Source: Pseudomonadota bacterium
GTDB lineage: Bacteria; Myxococcota_A; Polyangia; Polyangiales; Polyangiaceae
Reading direction: 5' to 3'
NCBI GenBank assembly: GCA_023402175.1
Contig: JAEXCN010000353.1
Span: 1-64,000, forward strand
DNA length: 64,000 nt
Shown piece after piece: positions 1-8,508 of the stretch (positions are counted from its first letter, which is position 1; every line of letters starts with the position of its first letter). Under the pieces are notes generated by a model. It was given only the letters and a program-made list of their open reading frames with translations, was not told the origin of the DNA and did not search any database. The translations under genes were made by a program, and so were the position numbers.

Positions 1-1532
1 CCCTTACTCGTCGCGCGTCGGACGATGGTGAGGTTCGTGTCGGCGTACGTAAAGTCCGTCGCGAACACGTACCGATCCAGGAATTGATCCGACGGCACGA
101 GGTTTACGAAATCCGGATCGCCGTACGTCTGGGTGCCGTTGTACGTGGAGCCCGTCATGAAGACCGATGCGTAGAACGGGTGCGCGGCGTCCTGGCTCTT
201 GACGGTCACGTAGTGGTTCGACATGAACGTCGCGACCTGGCCCTTCGCAAGCACGCGGGGCGCGCCTACCGGGATGACCGGATCGTATGTGAGCTCGGTG
301 CCGTCGACCGCGCCGACGAGGCGGTACGGGACGCTCTCGTTGCCGGTGACCTCGCTGCTCGTGCCCTTACCACCCTCGAGGCGAGACATATACGGCACGA
401 GCGCATACTCGCTGCCCCACTGGCTGAGCGGAGGGATCTGCTGACCGAGCGTGTCGCAGAAGAGCGTCGCGTCGAGCGGCAGGCGCGTGCATTGCGTGCC
501 GCCGAAGACGCCAATCGGCTTGTTCGATTCGATGGGGCTTCCTGCGAGCGACGAGTTCTGCGTGAACTGCACCACCTGCCCGCGCGCCAGGCGCCACGTC
601 TGCGTTTTTCCCGCGGCGCCCGCCGGGAAGCCCTCTCCTGCGGCGAGGTTCGTGACGGGGAGCATACGAACTTCGGTGTCGTCCTCCTGCGCAACGATCT
701 GCACGAAGGTCTTTGCCTCCGAGCTGGTTCCGGGAAAACCGTCCACGGCGATGTAGTTCGTCGTCCACGCGGACGTGGGGAACAGGAGCGTCGCCGAGGG
801 GATCATCGTGGCCGCGCCACCGTAGGGATAAACCGAATACGCGCTTACGGGCTTGTCGGTGCTCAGGCGGAAGGATTTCGTGATGCCCGAGGTCGTGATG
901 ATGGGGTCATCGGCGAGCGCCGGCGTCACGCCCTGAGGGCAGAAGCCCTCAGCCATGGCGGCGGGGCCTTGCGAGAGGAAGACCACGGCGGTCTGCCCTG
1001 GGGGGACCGGTCCGCTCAGGAGCGTGTGCGTGACGCGCGTCCCGTCGTTGGTGACTTGGTAGATCGACTGCGAGAGATCGAGCGGCTGTCCGCCATATTC
1101 CGCCGTGACGTTCACGGGCGTGTCCCAGGTGTTCGCGACGAACGCCGCGAAGCACGAGTCGCTCCCGTACGTGCGCTCGATGGGCGGGAGGGTGTGGAAG
1201 GCACAGCCCGTCGAGCCCTTCTCGATCTCCGCAGCCTTGCACGCGTCCGGCGTGCACGCTCCCTCGGCGCACGCGTAGCCGGTCGCGCACGTCTCGACGA
1301 CGACCGTGTCGTCACACCCGCTCAAGACGCTCCGGAGATCGCGCGAGCACTTCACCGTGGTGCACGCGACTTCGGGCCCGGCTCCAGCCTCTTCGCCGCT
1401 GAAGCTGGAAGGAGGCGCCTGCGCATAGCCCTCTCGATCGGAGGAGCATGCGTTTGCGAGCATCGAGATGACGCCCCCGAACGCCACGAGGGTGCAGAGC
1501 GTCAACCGATGCGAGCGGGTGTGACGTGTCAT
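1..1532 (-). CDS. IgGFc-binding-domain lipoprotein of cassette 1 (3' end outside window)
   Basis: The frame is open from an ATG at 1532 to the left edge, so the C-terminus is missing; about 510 codons are visible. The N-terminus is a signal peptide ending in a lipobox with Cys29. A short Cys-rich module containing CSRDLRSVLSGC follows, then a long region that aligns by eye with the three other IgGFc-binding-domain proteins in the window (shared stretches such as ANTWD, SAYSVYPYGG, ATLLFPTSAW, GDPDFVN, DQFLDRYVF). GGAGG lies 5 nt before the ATG, and the upstream propeller gene ends 16 bp away. The family is common in myxobacteria and is thought to be surface-exposed and adhesive; the ligand is unknown. 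The complete paralogues (about 600 aa) suggest that roughly 90 residues are missing. Confidence 0.85.
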   Translation of the reverse strand, partial: MTRHTRSHRLTLCTLVAFGGVISMLANACSSDREGYAQAPPSSFSGEEAGAGPEVACTTVKCSRDLRSVLSGCDDTVVVETCATGYACAEGACTPDACKAAEIEKGSTGCAFHTLPPIERTYGSDSCFAAFVANTWDTPVNVTAEYGGQPLDLSQSIYQVTNDGTRVTHTLLSGPVPPGQTAVVFLSQGPAAMAEGFCPQGVTPALADDPIITTSGITKSFRLSTDKPVSAYSVYPYGGAATMIPSATLLFPTSAWTTNYIAVDGFPGTSSEAKTFVQIVAQEDDTEVRMLPVTNLAAGEGFPAGAAGKTQTWRLARGQVVQFTQNSSLAGSPIESNKPIGVFGGTQCTRLPLDATLFCDTLGQQIPPLSQWGSEYALVPYMSRLEGGKGTSSEVTGNESVPYRLVGAVDGTELTYDPVIPVGAPRVLAKGQVATFMSNHYVTVKSQDAAHPFYASVFMTGSTYNGTQTYGDPDFVNLVPSDQFLDRYVFATDFTYADTNLTIVRRATSK

Positions 1533-1548
1533 GGCTTCCTCCGTGCGA

Positions 1549-3051
1549 TCAGGGCGCGGGCGGCGTGAGCTGTTTGTACATGGCGGTGCCCTCCCCCACG
1601 ATCCACACGGCCGTGGAGGACTTTGCCGAGCCCCAGAGGATCGGCACCGTGATCGGCTCCTGGGTGACCGGATCCTCGAGCTCGAAATCCTCGATCTCGA
1701 AGAGCGGGTTCGTGGCCTTCGTGCCGACGTAGCGACAGATGATGCTCGTGTGCGGGCTCGTGCTATTGTTTCCACCGTAGTAGTAGACGTCGTTGCCGAC
1801 CGCCTCCGCGCCGTACCAATCGCGGATGACGGAGCAAGAGTCTCCGACCTGTGGATTATTGAGCGTCGCGACTTGGTACGCGCCCGGGGTGGCGGCGGCC
1901 GTCAACACCGCCGCGAATACATTGTTGCCCGTGCCCGGCACGCCAGTTGAGTATCCGTACTTGCCGAACACGAGCGCCTTGCTCGAGTCGACGGACGCGC
2001 CTCCCCACATCGAGCCGCCGTTGTACGCGCTCACCGAGCTCGGATCCGTCGGAGCGCCCGAGGCTACCGGCAGGGTCAGCGTTGGCGTGAGCGCGCCGTT
2101 GTTGGTCGCGTCGGGCGCATAATGGACCGCCAGGAAGCGCTGCTTCGCGGCGGTCCCCGTCCCGATCGTCCTCGAGCCCACGACCCAGACGTCCGTCGCG
2201 CTGCTGCCGAAGACGCGGTTGAGGAACGTCGACTCGACGGCTGTCCCGAAGAACTCGTCCTTCACCCAACCGCGGGTCATGTCGGCCGGATCCGCAGGCG
2301 CGCCCTTGTAACGCAGCACGTAGCTCGACGAGCCGGTCGGCCGGGCGGCCACGTCCCACGTGCCGCCCGTGCGGCCCGTGCCATTGTTGGTCACGGCGTA
2401 GATGTCGTTCGGCCCGCTGCCCCAGAGCGAGACGACGATCTGATTGTTCGGCAAGTCCGTGCGATCGTTGATCGGGACCGCCGCGAACGTGAGCTGCTCC
2501 GGGCTCGTGCCCGTGCCGTGGAAGAGGCCGGTCTTGCCGCCGATCCAGACGTCCGTGTTGCTCGAACCCCACACCGCGTAAAATGGCGCGGGGGTCGCGG
2601 ACGGCTCGGTGAAGAGCAGGTGCCACTTGCCGCCCGAATACACGTACGCCTTGCCGGACTCGCTCACGGTGAAGGCCACGCCGTTGGCGCCTGCCCAGAT
2701 GCCACGCAGGGTCTCCTGCGCGAACAGCGTGTTGTCCGTGTGGCACCAGCCGCCGGCCGAGCAATGCGCCGCGTCCGGCCCAGCGTCGACGCTCGCGTCG
2801 AGGCCGGCATCGGGCTCGTCCGCGTCCTGCCCGGCGTCCTTCGCGGAGTCCTTCCCGGCGTCCTTCCCGCCGTCCTCGGTGACGTCCGACGAGGCGGCGT
2901 CCTTGCCCGCGTCGCGATCGACGCCAGCGTCCGGACCCGCGTTTGGGTCGCCGGCGAGGTCATCGTCCGAGTTGGCACAAGCCGCGGCCGCGCCACACGC
3001 GACGAGAACTCCGACGAGCGCAAACCGCGCTTTCCTAAATTCAAGCTTCAT
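1549..3051 (-). CDS. Seven-repeat propeller-like lipoprotein, type B (cassette 1)
   Basis: This 500-aa exported lipoprotein has a signal peptide ending at Cys25. An Asp/Ala/Gly/Lys-rich spacer (about residues 28-95) follows, then a module beginning CSAGGWCHTDN and about seven repeats of the VWGSSxxDVWxVG type. Such repeats usually fold as beta-propeller blades. The CxxxxxCHT start matches the type B propellers of cassettes 2 and 3, so this is their counterpart; cassette 1 has no type A propeller. The spacer is longer than in the paralogues and is encoded by a 12-bp tandem repeat. GAGGGA precedes the ATG and the Cys-rich gene ends 15 bp upstream. The role in a surface complex is inferred. Confidence 0.8.
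   Translation of the reverse strand: MKLEFRKARFALVGVLVACGAAAACANSDDDLAGDPNAGPDAGVDRDAGKDAASSDVTEDGGKDAGKDSAKDAGQDADEPDAGLDASVDAGPDAAHCSAGGWCHTDNTLFAQETLRGIWAGANGVAFTVSESGKAYVYSGGKWHLLFTEPSATPAPFYAVWGSSNTDVWIGGKTGLFHGTGTSPEQLTFAAVPINDRTDLPNNQIVVSLWGSGPNDIYAVTNNGTGRTGGTWDVAARPTGSSSYVLRYKGAPADPADMTRGWVKDEFFGTAVESTFLNRVFGSSATDVWVVGSRTIGTGTAAKQRFLAVHYAPDATNNGALTPTLTLPVASGAPTDPSSVSAYNGGSMWGGASVDSSKALVFGKYGYSTGVPGTGNNVFAAVLTAAATPGAYQVATLNNPQVGDSCSVIRDWYGAEAVGNDVYYYGGNNSTSPHTSIICRYVGTKATNPLFEIEDFELEDPVTQEPITVPILWGSAKSSTAVWIVGEGTAMYKQLTPPAP
2824..2883. repeat. 12-bp tandem repeat coding a Lys-Asp-Ala-Gly linker
   Basis: Five adjacent 12-bp units of the form gtccttcccggc (plus strand) lie at 2824, 2836, 2848, 2860 and 2872. 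Read on the minus strand they encode the flexible spacer behind the lipid anchor of the cassette 1 propeller. Such arrays can change copy number by slippage without breaking the frame. Confidence 0.75.
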
Positions 3052-3066
3052 ACTGTCCCTCGTCTT

Positions 3067-4308
3067 TCAATGCACGCCGTCGCCGGCGTCGCACCCCGTC
3101 ACGTTGCAAACGCCGTTGATGCACGGCTGCCCCGCGTCGACGTCACAGGCCGAGCCGCAGGAGCCGCAGTTGTTCATGTTCGTCATCAGGTCGACCTCGC
3201 AGCCGTCCGTCTTGCCGCCGTCCGGACCCCCGTGGAGATCGCCGTTGCAATCGGCTCGGTTCGGCAAGCAGCGAAGCCCGCAGACTCCCGCTTGGCACGT
3301 CGGCTCGGCGCCGGGCGCCGACGGACACACGCGATGACATGCCCCGCAGTTCTTTGGGTCATCGTCCAGGATCGCGCAGTACGCTTCGGGTCCGGACCAG
3401 CAAACGGTTTCGCCGGGGCCGCACACGCACTGGTAAGGACCGCCGTTGATCGACGCGCAGATCTGCCCTGACGCGCACGCGTTCCCGCACCGGCCGCAGT
3501 TCTTCGTATCCGTCGTGAGATCGACCTCGCATCCGTTGGTGCCGAGATCGATCAACTGCTGGGTGGTCTTCGGCAGGAAATCGCGATCGCAGTCGTCGTA
3601 GCCGCCTTTGCATTTCCAGCGATCGCACACGGCGCTGCCACATCCATATTTGGAATTCGGCGGATACTCACCGCCGGGCATGGGGCTCTGGGTGTTGCAC
3701 TTGATCCCGCACGCCCCGCAGTTGTTGTCGTCTTTCCGCGTGTCCACGCAGGTCATCTGGTTCGTGCCCGGAATGGGGCACTGCGTGCCGGTAGCACAGC
3801 CGGCGCACTGGCCGCCGTTGCACTGCTGGCCCTCGGGACAGACGACCCCGCACGCCCCGCAGTTGTTGTTGTCGCTGCCGAGCTTGGCCTCACAGCCGTC
3901 CGCGCTGATGCCATTGCAGTCGGCGACGAGAGGGCTGTTGCAGAAGAGCCTGCACACCCCGTCGGTGCACTTGCTGTCTTGATTCCGAGACGGGAACGAG
4001 CCGCACTTCCTTCCACACGCCCCGCAGTGGTTGTCGTCCGAGAGGAGATCGGTCTCGCAGCGCTCGGTGATGCCGTCGCCGCAGGTGGCGCGATAGGGCG
4101 GACACTCGGTGTCGACGCACATCGCGATGCTCTCCGGGGGGGCGACGACGTCGGCTTCGGCGTCGGGGGCCGTGAACGAAGGCGACGGAGGGGCGACGCC
4201 CGCGTCGTCGTCCCGGAAGCCACGACCGAGCGTCAAGTCGCTGCTGCACGACTGCACGAGGCCGGCGGCGACGACCGTCGCAGCGGCGATCAAATAGGCA
4301 CGACGCAA
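3067..4308 (-). CDS. Cys-rich lipoprotein with six NCGACG modules (cassette 1)
   Basis: This 413-aa exported protein starts at TTG with an excellent AAGGAG site 6 nt upstream. The signal peptide ends LVQSC (Cys21), a slightly unusual lipobox because of the Gln. The mature part has six modules built around NCGxCGxxC, with linking C-x-G-x-C loops, resembling Stig1-type Cys-rich proteins (family assignment inferred). The fifth module reads CGACHRVC, so the usual second Gly is replaced, as in the other three copies. It lies between the anti-sigma candidate (12 bp upstream) and the propeller gene. It is probably disulfide-rich and surface-located; function unknown. Confidence 0.8.
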   Translation of the reverse strand: MRRAYLIAAATVVAAGLVQSCSSDLTLGRGFRDDDAGVAPPSPSFTAPDAEADVVAPPESIAMCVDTECPPYRATCGDGITERCETDLLSDDNHCGACGRKCGSFPSRNQDSKCTDGVCRLFCNSPLVADCNGISADGCEAKLGSDNNNCGACGVVCPEGQQCNGGQCAGCATGTQCPIPGTNQMTCVDTRKDDNNCGACGIKCNTQSPMPGGEYPPNSKYGCGSAVCDRWKCKGGYDDCDRDFLPKTTQQLIDLGTNGCEVDLTTDTKNCGRCGNACASGQICASINGGPYQCVCGPGETVCWSGPEAYCAILDDDPKNCGACHRVCPSAPGAEPTCQAGVCGLRCLPNRADCNGDLHGGPDGGKTDGCEVDLMTNMNNCGSCGSACDVDAGQPCINGVCNVTGCDAGDGVH

Positions 4309-4320
4309 GAGAGACTCCTT

Positions 4321-5088
4321 TTACGGCAAACGATCGAGGGTATTCGCGATCCGACGCGCGAATGCGCCCTGGCGGTGGGACTCCAAGAAGGCATTCCCGA
4401 GCGCGCGCGCCTCGTCCGCGCGCCCCGCCCGCGCGAGCGCCTCGATGCGCAGGACGGCGACGTCGACGGCGAAGGTGCCGCTCGGAAAGGCGACGTCGTA
4501 GTCGCCGAGGAGCGCGAGCGTGCGGTCCGTGTCCCCCGCCGAAAACGCCGTGCGCGCGGCCTCGATCATCGCGAGCTCGCGCGAGAGTGTCGAGCTTTGG
4601 GGGCGCGCCGCGGCGGGCGTGGCCGGCTCTTTGGCATCGCCGCGGACGAGCGGCGTCTTCTTCGTGAGAGCCGGAGGAGCTGCCGCGCTCGGCAGGGCGT
4701 CGAGCGTCACGGAGGGCACGGAGTCTGCCATCGAGACGGGCGCGGCTGTCGAGGCGGGCGCTGCGGTCTCGACGGCGGGGGCGTCGGCGTCCGCCGCGCG
4801 AGCTCCGCCGGCCGATCGCGAGGAGGTCGTGAGCGTCAGCGTCGCCACGCCGGCGCCGATGACGAACACGGCGGCGATTGCGTGGAGGTACGAGCCCCCG
4901 CCCAGCGCCGTCCCGCGCCCGCGTAGGCCCGTCGCCGGCGGCGGGACGCGCACGCCGGCGAGCATCGAAAGCGCCTGAGCGCGCGTGTTCGCATTTGGCG
5001 CGTCGGCCTTCGCGGACTCGAGCAGCGCACGCTTGAGCGGGTCACCCTCGGCGTCGCGAAGGTAGGTTTTCAGATCTCGCGATCCCAC
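4321..5088 (-). CDS. Single-pass membrane regulator, putative anti-sigma factor (cassette 1)
   Basis: This 255-aa protein starts at GTG and shares one base with the TAG stop of the sigma gene. A cytoplasmic N-terminus of about 65 residues leads to one membrane segment (about 67-88), an Ala/Pro-rich linker, and a helical C-terminal domain (about 165-255) with a TPR-like pattern (ALARAGRADEARALG). The C-terminal domain aligns with the second gene of each other sigma pair. No HxxxCxxC zinc anti-sigma motif is visible, so the anti-sigma role rests on position, overlap and topology. The periplasmic TPR-like end could read a signal from the neighbouring outer-membrane protein. Confidence 0.7.
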   Translation of the reverse strand: MGSRDLKTYLRDAEGDPLKRALLESAKADAPNANTRAQALSMLAGVRVPPPATGLRGRGTALGGGSYLHAIAAVFVIGAGVATLTLTTSSRSAGGARAADADAPAVETAAPASTAAPVSMADSVPSVTLDALPSAAAPPALTKKTPLVRGDAKEPATPAAARPQSSTLSRELAMIEAARTAFSAGDTDRTLALLGDYDVAFPSGTFAVDVAVLRIEALARAGRADEARALGNAFLESHRQGAFARRIANTLDRLP

Positions 5089-5678
5089 TACACAGATCCT
5101 TGCTTTTTCGCGCGTAGGCGCGCCACGGCGCGATCGAAGTCTTCGCGCGCGCGCGCGAGCCGCGAAGACACTGTCCCGATGGGGGAATCCATGAGCTCGG
5201 AGATTTCTGCGAGCGTCAGCTCCTCGAGCTCATGAAGCACGAAGACGGTGCGACGCTCTTCGGACATGCCAGCGAGAATGTCGTCCAGGAGCGCGCGCGC
5301 CTCGGCCTGATGGAGGTTCGTCTCCGCCGACGGGGTCTCTGTGACGCTCATGGGCGCGTCTTCCTCCGAGATCTCGCGCTCGCGCGCGTTGGCCCGGATC
5401 CGGCGCATGTTCGCCGCGACGCGCACGGCGATGCCGAAGATGTATTTTCGCTCCTCGCCCGCACGCACCTGATCCAGCTTCGTCGCAAGCGTGAGGAAGA
5501 CCTGCTGGGTCGCGTCGTCCGTCTCTGGCGGCAAGATGCCGAGGCGACGGAGCGAGCGCCAGACGAAGTCGTAGTATTCGACGGCGAGCGCGTGCAAACG
5601 CGGGGCGAGCACGCGCTCGGTGTGCGAGGGCTCCTCGAGAGGTACATCCTCAAGGCGTTCAGCGAGCAACGAAGTCAC
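5088..5678 (-). CDS. ECF-type RNA polymerase sigma factor (cassette 1)
   Basis: This 196-aa protein starts at GTG. Region 2 (about residues 30-100) includes the core-binding pattern DATQQVFLTLATK and the helix KYIFGIAVRVAANMRR. Region 4 (about 130-190) has RRTVFVLHELEELTLAEI followed by a helix-turn-helix ending GTVSSRLARARED. It is predicted to direct transcription of its own cassette. The downstream membrane regulator overlaps its stop codon, the usual sigma/anti-sigma arrangement. No clear Shine-Dalgarno site precedes the GTG, so the start is less certain than the product. Confidence 0.9.
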   Translation of the reverse strand: MTSLLAERLEDVPLEEPSHTERVLAPRLHALAVEYYDFVWRSLRRLGILPPETDDATQQVFLTLATKLDQVRAGEERKYIFGIAVRVAANMRRIRANAREREISEEDAPMSVTETPSAETNLHQAEARALLDDILAGMSEERRTVFVLHELEELTLAEISELMDSPIGTVSSRLARAREDFDRAVARLRAKKQGSV

Positions 5679-5814
5679 GTGTACCAGGCGCGATGTAACG
5701 ACCCGGCGTGGTTTATCCCGAAATCGCTACCCGTTCGTCACTTCACCGAGCGCCTGCGCTCGCGCTTGCTCCAGCCTCCCGTTCGGCGGGAGAAGCGCGG
5801 CGCGACGGAACGTT

Positions 5815-6777
5815 TCATCGAAGATGTGCGACGAAGGACACCACACCGAACGGTATGACGGTCGGCGCGTCGTAGACGCGGACCTCTCGCGGCGACTCTT
5901 CGAAATGAAACCCGGTGCGCGTGATCGGAACACGCAGCCCGCCCTCGAGCTCGAGCGACAGCCGAGGGAGTAGACGCCACGCGAGCTTCACTCCAGCGCC
6001 TGCGGCCACCCACGCGTGCTGCCTCTCGAAGTGGGTGAGAGGCGCGTCGGCGACGGCGTCTTGTCGTCCGACGTCGAGGTGCGCGCACGAAGCGAGACCG
6101 AAGCGAAGGGCGCGCACGCGCACCGCGGTCACGCACCCGGCCGCGCGGAGCTCCGTCCAGCGCACCGAGGCGTTGCCCGCGGGCGTGACGAAGCGTGCGC
6201 GGAACGAGCGCGCGACGCCGACGCGAAGCGTGGGGGAGGGCGGTGCAGGAAGGGCGAGCTCCGTGAAGAACGAAGGAGCCACGATCGCGGCGTCGTTTGC
6301 CGAGAGCTCGATCGCAGTACCGACGCCGAAGGTGGGCGCCGCCTTTGCGGGGACGGGCCTCGGCTTCGGCAATCGTGCCGGGATCGTAGGCGCAGGCGAG
6401 GGAGCCTTCGTCGGCGCGGGCGGGGGAACCTTCGTCGGCGCGGGCGAGGGAGCCTCGGGCGGCAGGGATGACATGCCTTGGTCGAGGCCGATCTCGGCCA
6501 TGACGGTCAGCGCGGAGATCACCTCTTCGCACGAAGGAGAATCCGCCTCCCGCTCCACGATCTCGGCGCCCATTTCGAGCCGCAGGGTCCCGTGGCTCAC
6601 GCCTCCCACGCGCTCGACGCGAACGGTCGCGCGGGCGCCAGCCTCATCCTTTGCCGCCGGTCGCACGCGCTCGAGCCGCATCGAGAGGCGCTCGAGGAAC
6701 CCCGGCGTGGCCGGACAGCCGTCGTGCAGTCGTTCTTCGACGTACACGGGGATGGGCGGCGGCTCGGGCGGATCCAT
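5815..6777 (-). CDS. Small beta-barrel-like outer-membrane protein (cassette 1)
   Basis: This 320-aa protein has an N-terminal domain of about 100 residues that matches the first gene of the other cassettes (a CP pair near the start, a single later Cys, then a hydrophobic helix ALTVMAEIGL). A Pro/Ala-Pro-Thr linker follows, then about 190 residues of alternating hydrophobic strands typical of a small barrel. An in-frame stop 14 codons upstream excludes a longer start, yet no signal peptide is visible, unlike the paralogues. Either the N-terminus is damaged or export differs. It is transcribed towards the sigma gene 136 bp away. Confidence 0.65.
   Translation of the reverse strand: MDPPEPPPIPVYVEERLHDGCPATPGFLERLSMRLERVRPAAKDEAGARATVRVERVGGVSHGTLRLEMGAEIVEREADSPSCEEVISALTVMAEIGLDQGMSSLPPEAPSPAPTKVPPPAPTKAPSPAPTIPARLPKPRPVPAKAAPTFGVGTAIELSANDAAIVAPSFFTELALPAPPSPTLRVGVARSFRARFVTPAGNASVRWTELRAAGCVTAVRVRALRFGLASCAHLDVGRQDAVADAPLTHFERQHAWVAAGAGVKLAWRLLPRLSLELEGGLRVPITRTGFHFEESPREVRVYDAPTVIPFGVVSFVAHLR
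6382..6453. repeat. 24-bp tandem repeat coding a PAPTKxP linker
   Basis: Three 24-bp units lie at 6382, 6406 and 6430. The second and third differ at only two positions. On the minus strand they encode Ala-Pro-Thr-Lys/Pro-rich octapeptides joining the N-terminal domain of the outer-membrane protein to its barrel. Confidence 0.75.
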
Positions 6778-7079
6778 GCGAAGAAAGCTGGATGACGGGA
6801 TGGTCGTGGAGCGCGGCTACGCCGTTCTCGCCGGACGGATGCCGTCGAAAGGACGCTCGATAATGCCATGCGGCACGTCACCTGCGCGGTTCCTGAACGG
6901 AGCGTCAGCGGGACGTCCCTGACGGGCAGGCTCGGGTCATCGGCGAGCTTCGTGCTCAGCCGTTTCGACCATTCCGCTCTGGCTGCAATTCGTGTTTCGG
7001 AGGAACGCCGCGGCGTACCCGGGTTTCGTCGGACTCGTGATAGCTCAAAGAGCATGGACCGCGTGCCGGTCCGTGGTCG
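6778..7079. promoter_or_regulatory. Divergent control region with a near-palindrome
   Basis: These 302 bp separate the minus-strand cassette 1 from the plus-strand protease gene and hold no credible gene. A nearly symmetric site lies at 6903-6924: CGTCA, two bases, the perfect 10-bp palindrome GGGACGTCCC (6910-6919), then TGACG. It resembles a dimeric repressor operator. GGAAC at 7002-7006 followed by CGTC at 7027-7030 loosely resembles an ECF promoter, but the spacing is a few bases too long. Both assignments are tentative. Confidence 0.35.
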
Positions 7080-8261
7080 ATGTCCCTTCGTCGCCTCCTT
7101 CCGCTCGCATGGCTCGTCACGTCGTGCGCGTGGGCGGCGCCCGGCGATCACGATGGCGCGGTCGAGGCGCGGGGCTCGGTGGCATCCCCGATCGTGAAGG
7201 GCATCGAGTCCGACGAGAGCCAGGACGCGACCGTCCTCGTCATGCACTACGACGCGCTGAAAGAGGGCGGCGGTGCAGCGAGCGGCTGCACGGGGAGCCT
7301 GCTCACGCCGCGGCTCGTGCTCACGGCGAGGCACTGCGTGGCGATCACCGATCCAGGCGCCGCATGCAGCTCGGAGGGCAAGCCGATCGCGGGCGGCGCC
7401 GTCGAGGCCGACCACGATCCGAGCGCGATCTACGTCTTCGCTGGAAGAGACCGGCCGGACCTCCTCTCCGGGACGGCGCGGCCTGCGCGCGGAAAGAAGA
7501 TCCTCTCGACCGGCGCGAAGACGCTTTGCGACAACGACATCGCTCTCGTGCTCCTCGACCGACCGCTCGAAGGCGGCAAGATCACGCCGATCCGTCTCGA
7601 TGCGAAGCCGGCGAAGGGCGAGAAGGTCACGGTCGTCGGATGGGGCGTCGCGGACGACGACCCGAACCCGTCGCGGCGGAGGCAGCGCACCGGCGTCGAG
7701 ATCATCGACGTCGGTCCCGCCGACGAGCTCGGACCGAAGGAGTTCCGGATCGGCGAAGGGACCTGCCAGGGCGACAGTGGCGGCCCGGCGATCGCGGCCT
7801 CGGGAGCCGTCATCGGCGCGCTTTCACGGGGAGGTAATGGCACCGGCAGCACCGGTGTCGACGGCTGTCTCGGCGGGACGAACATCTTCACGTCGACGGC
7901 CGCCCATGCCGACTTCATCCGCGTCGGGTGCGAAAAGGCCGGCCAGGAGCCGTGGCTCGAGGGGCACCCGAATCCTCTGCTCGCCGTCGTCGGAGCGCCG
8001 TGCGCAGCCGATGCCGAGTGCCGATCGAACGTGTGTGACGTCGACCGGAAGACATGTGCAGAGGACTGCAGCAATGGCTCCGCGTGCACCGACGGCTTCA
8101 CGTGCGTCGCGCAAGGAGCGCGGAAGCTCTGTGTACCTTCCAAGCAGACCGATTACGACGGCTGCACGGCATCGCCGGCTTCATCGTCGACCAGCTCGGC
8201 ATACGCGCTGACCGCGTGCGCTCTCGCTGTTCTTTTCGCGTCGTCGCGGCGGAAAAAATAA
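7080..8261 (+). CDS. Trypsin-like serine protease with MYXO-CTERM-like tail
   Basis: This 393-aa secreted protease has a signal peptide of about 20 residues. The chymotrypsin-fold domain (about 38-275) carries the full triad: His85 in LTARHC, Asp153 in DNDIAL and Ser233 in GDSGGP. A Cys-rich EGF-like region follows (about 290-352, CxxDxECRSNVC pattern). The end is Gly-Cys, a Ser-rich spacer, a hydrophobic helix and a final SRRKK. That layout resembles the MYXO-CTERM sorting tail, which in Myxococcus directs anchoring in or release from the outer membrane. The protease assignment is firm; the sorting tail is likely. The next gene encodes a degenerate relative. Confidence 0.9.
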   Translation: MSLRRLLPLAWLVTSCAWAAPGDHDGAVEARGSVASPIVKGIESDESQDATVLVMHYDALKEGGGAASGCTGSLLTPRLVLTARHCVAITDPGAACSSEGKPIAGGAVEADHDPSAIYVFAGRDRPDLLSGTARPARGKKILSTGAKTLCDNDIALVLLDRPLEGGKITPIRLDAKPAKGEKVTVVGWGVADDDPNPSRRRQRTGVEIIDVGPADELGPKEFRIGEGTCQGDSGGPAIAASGAVIGALSRGGNGTGSTGVDGCLGGTNIFTSTAAHADFIRVGCEKAGQEPWLEGHPNPLLAVVGAPCAADAECRSNVCDVDRKTCAEDCSNGSACTDGFTCVAQGARKLCVPSKQTDYDGCTASPASSSTSSAYALTACALAVLFASSRRKK

Positions 8262-8508
8262 GCGCCATTCGAAGGGCTTTCGAGGATCAGACAGATCACG
8301 CCGAACGGCTGATCCACTCCTGATGTCTCATCGACTCTACGGCGTGCATGTAGGCAATCTCGGGATTTGCGCGTTTCTCGCGTGTCTTGCCGGGAACGAC
8401 GGCTGGCAAGGGCCGTGCAGTAGTGGACCTCGTCCTGACTGAGAGCTGTCCGCGCGGAAGAGGGCGACGCCGAGGACACCCAGGCAAAGGCACCGGAGGT
8501 TCAGAACG

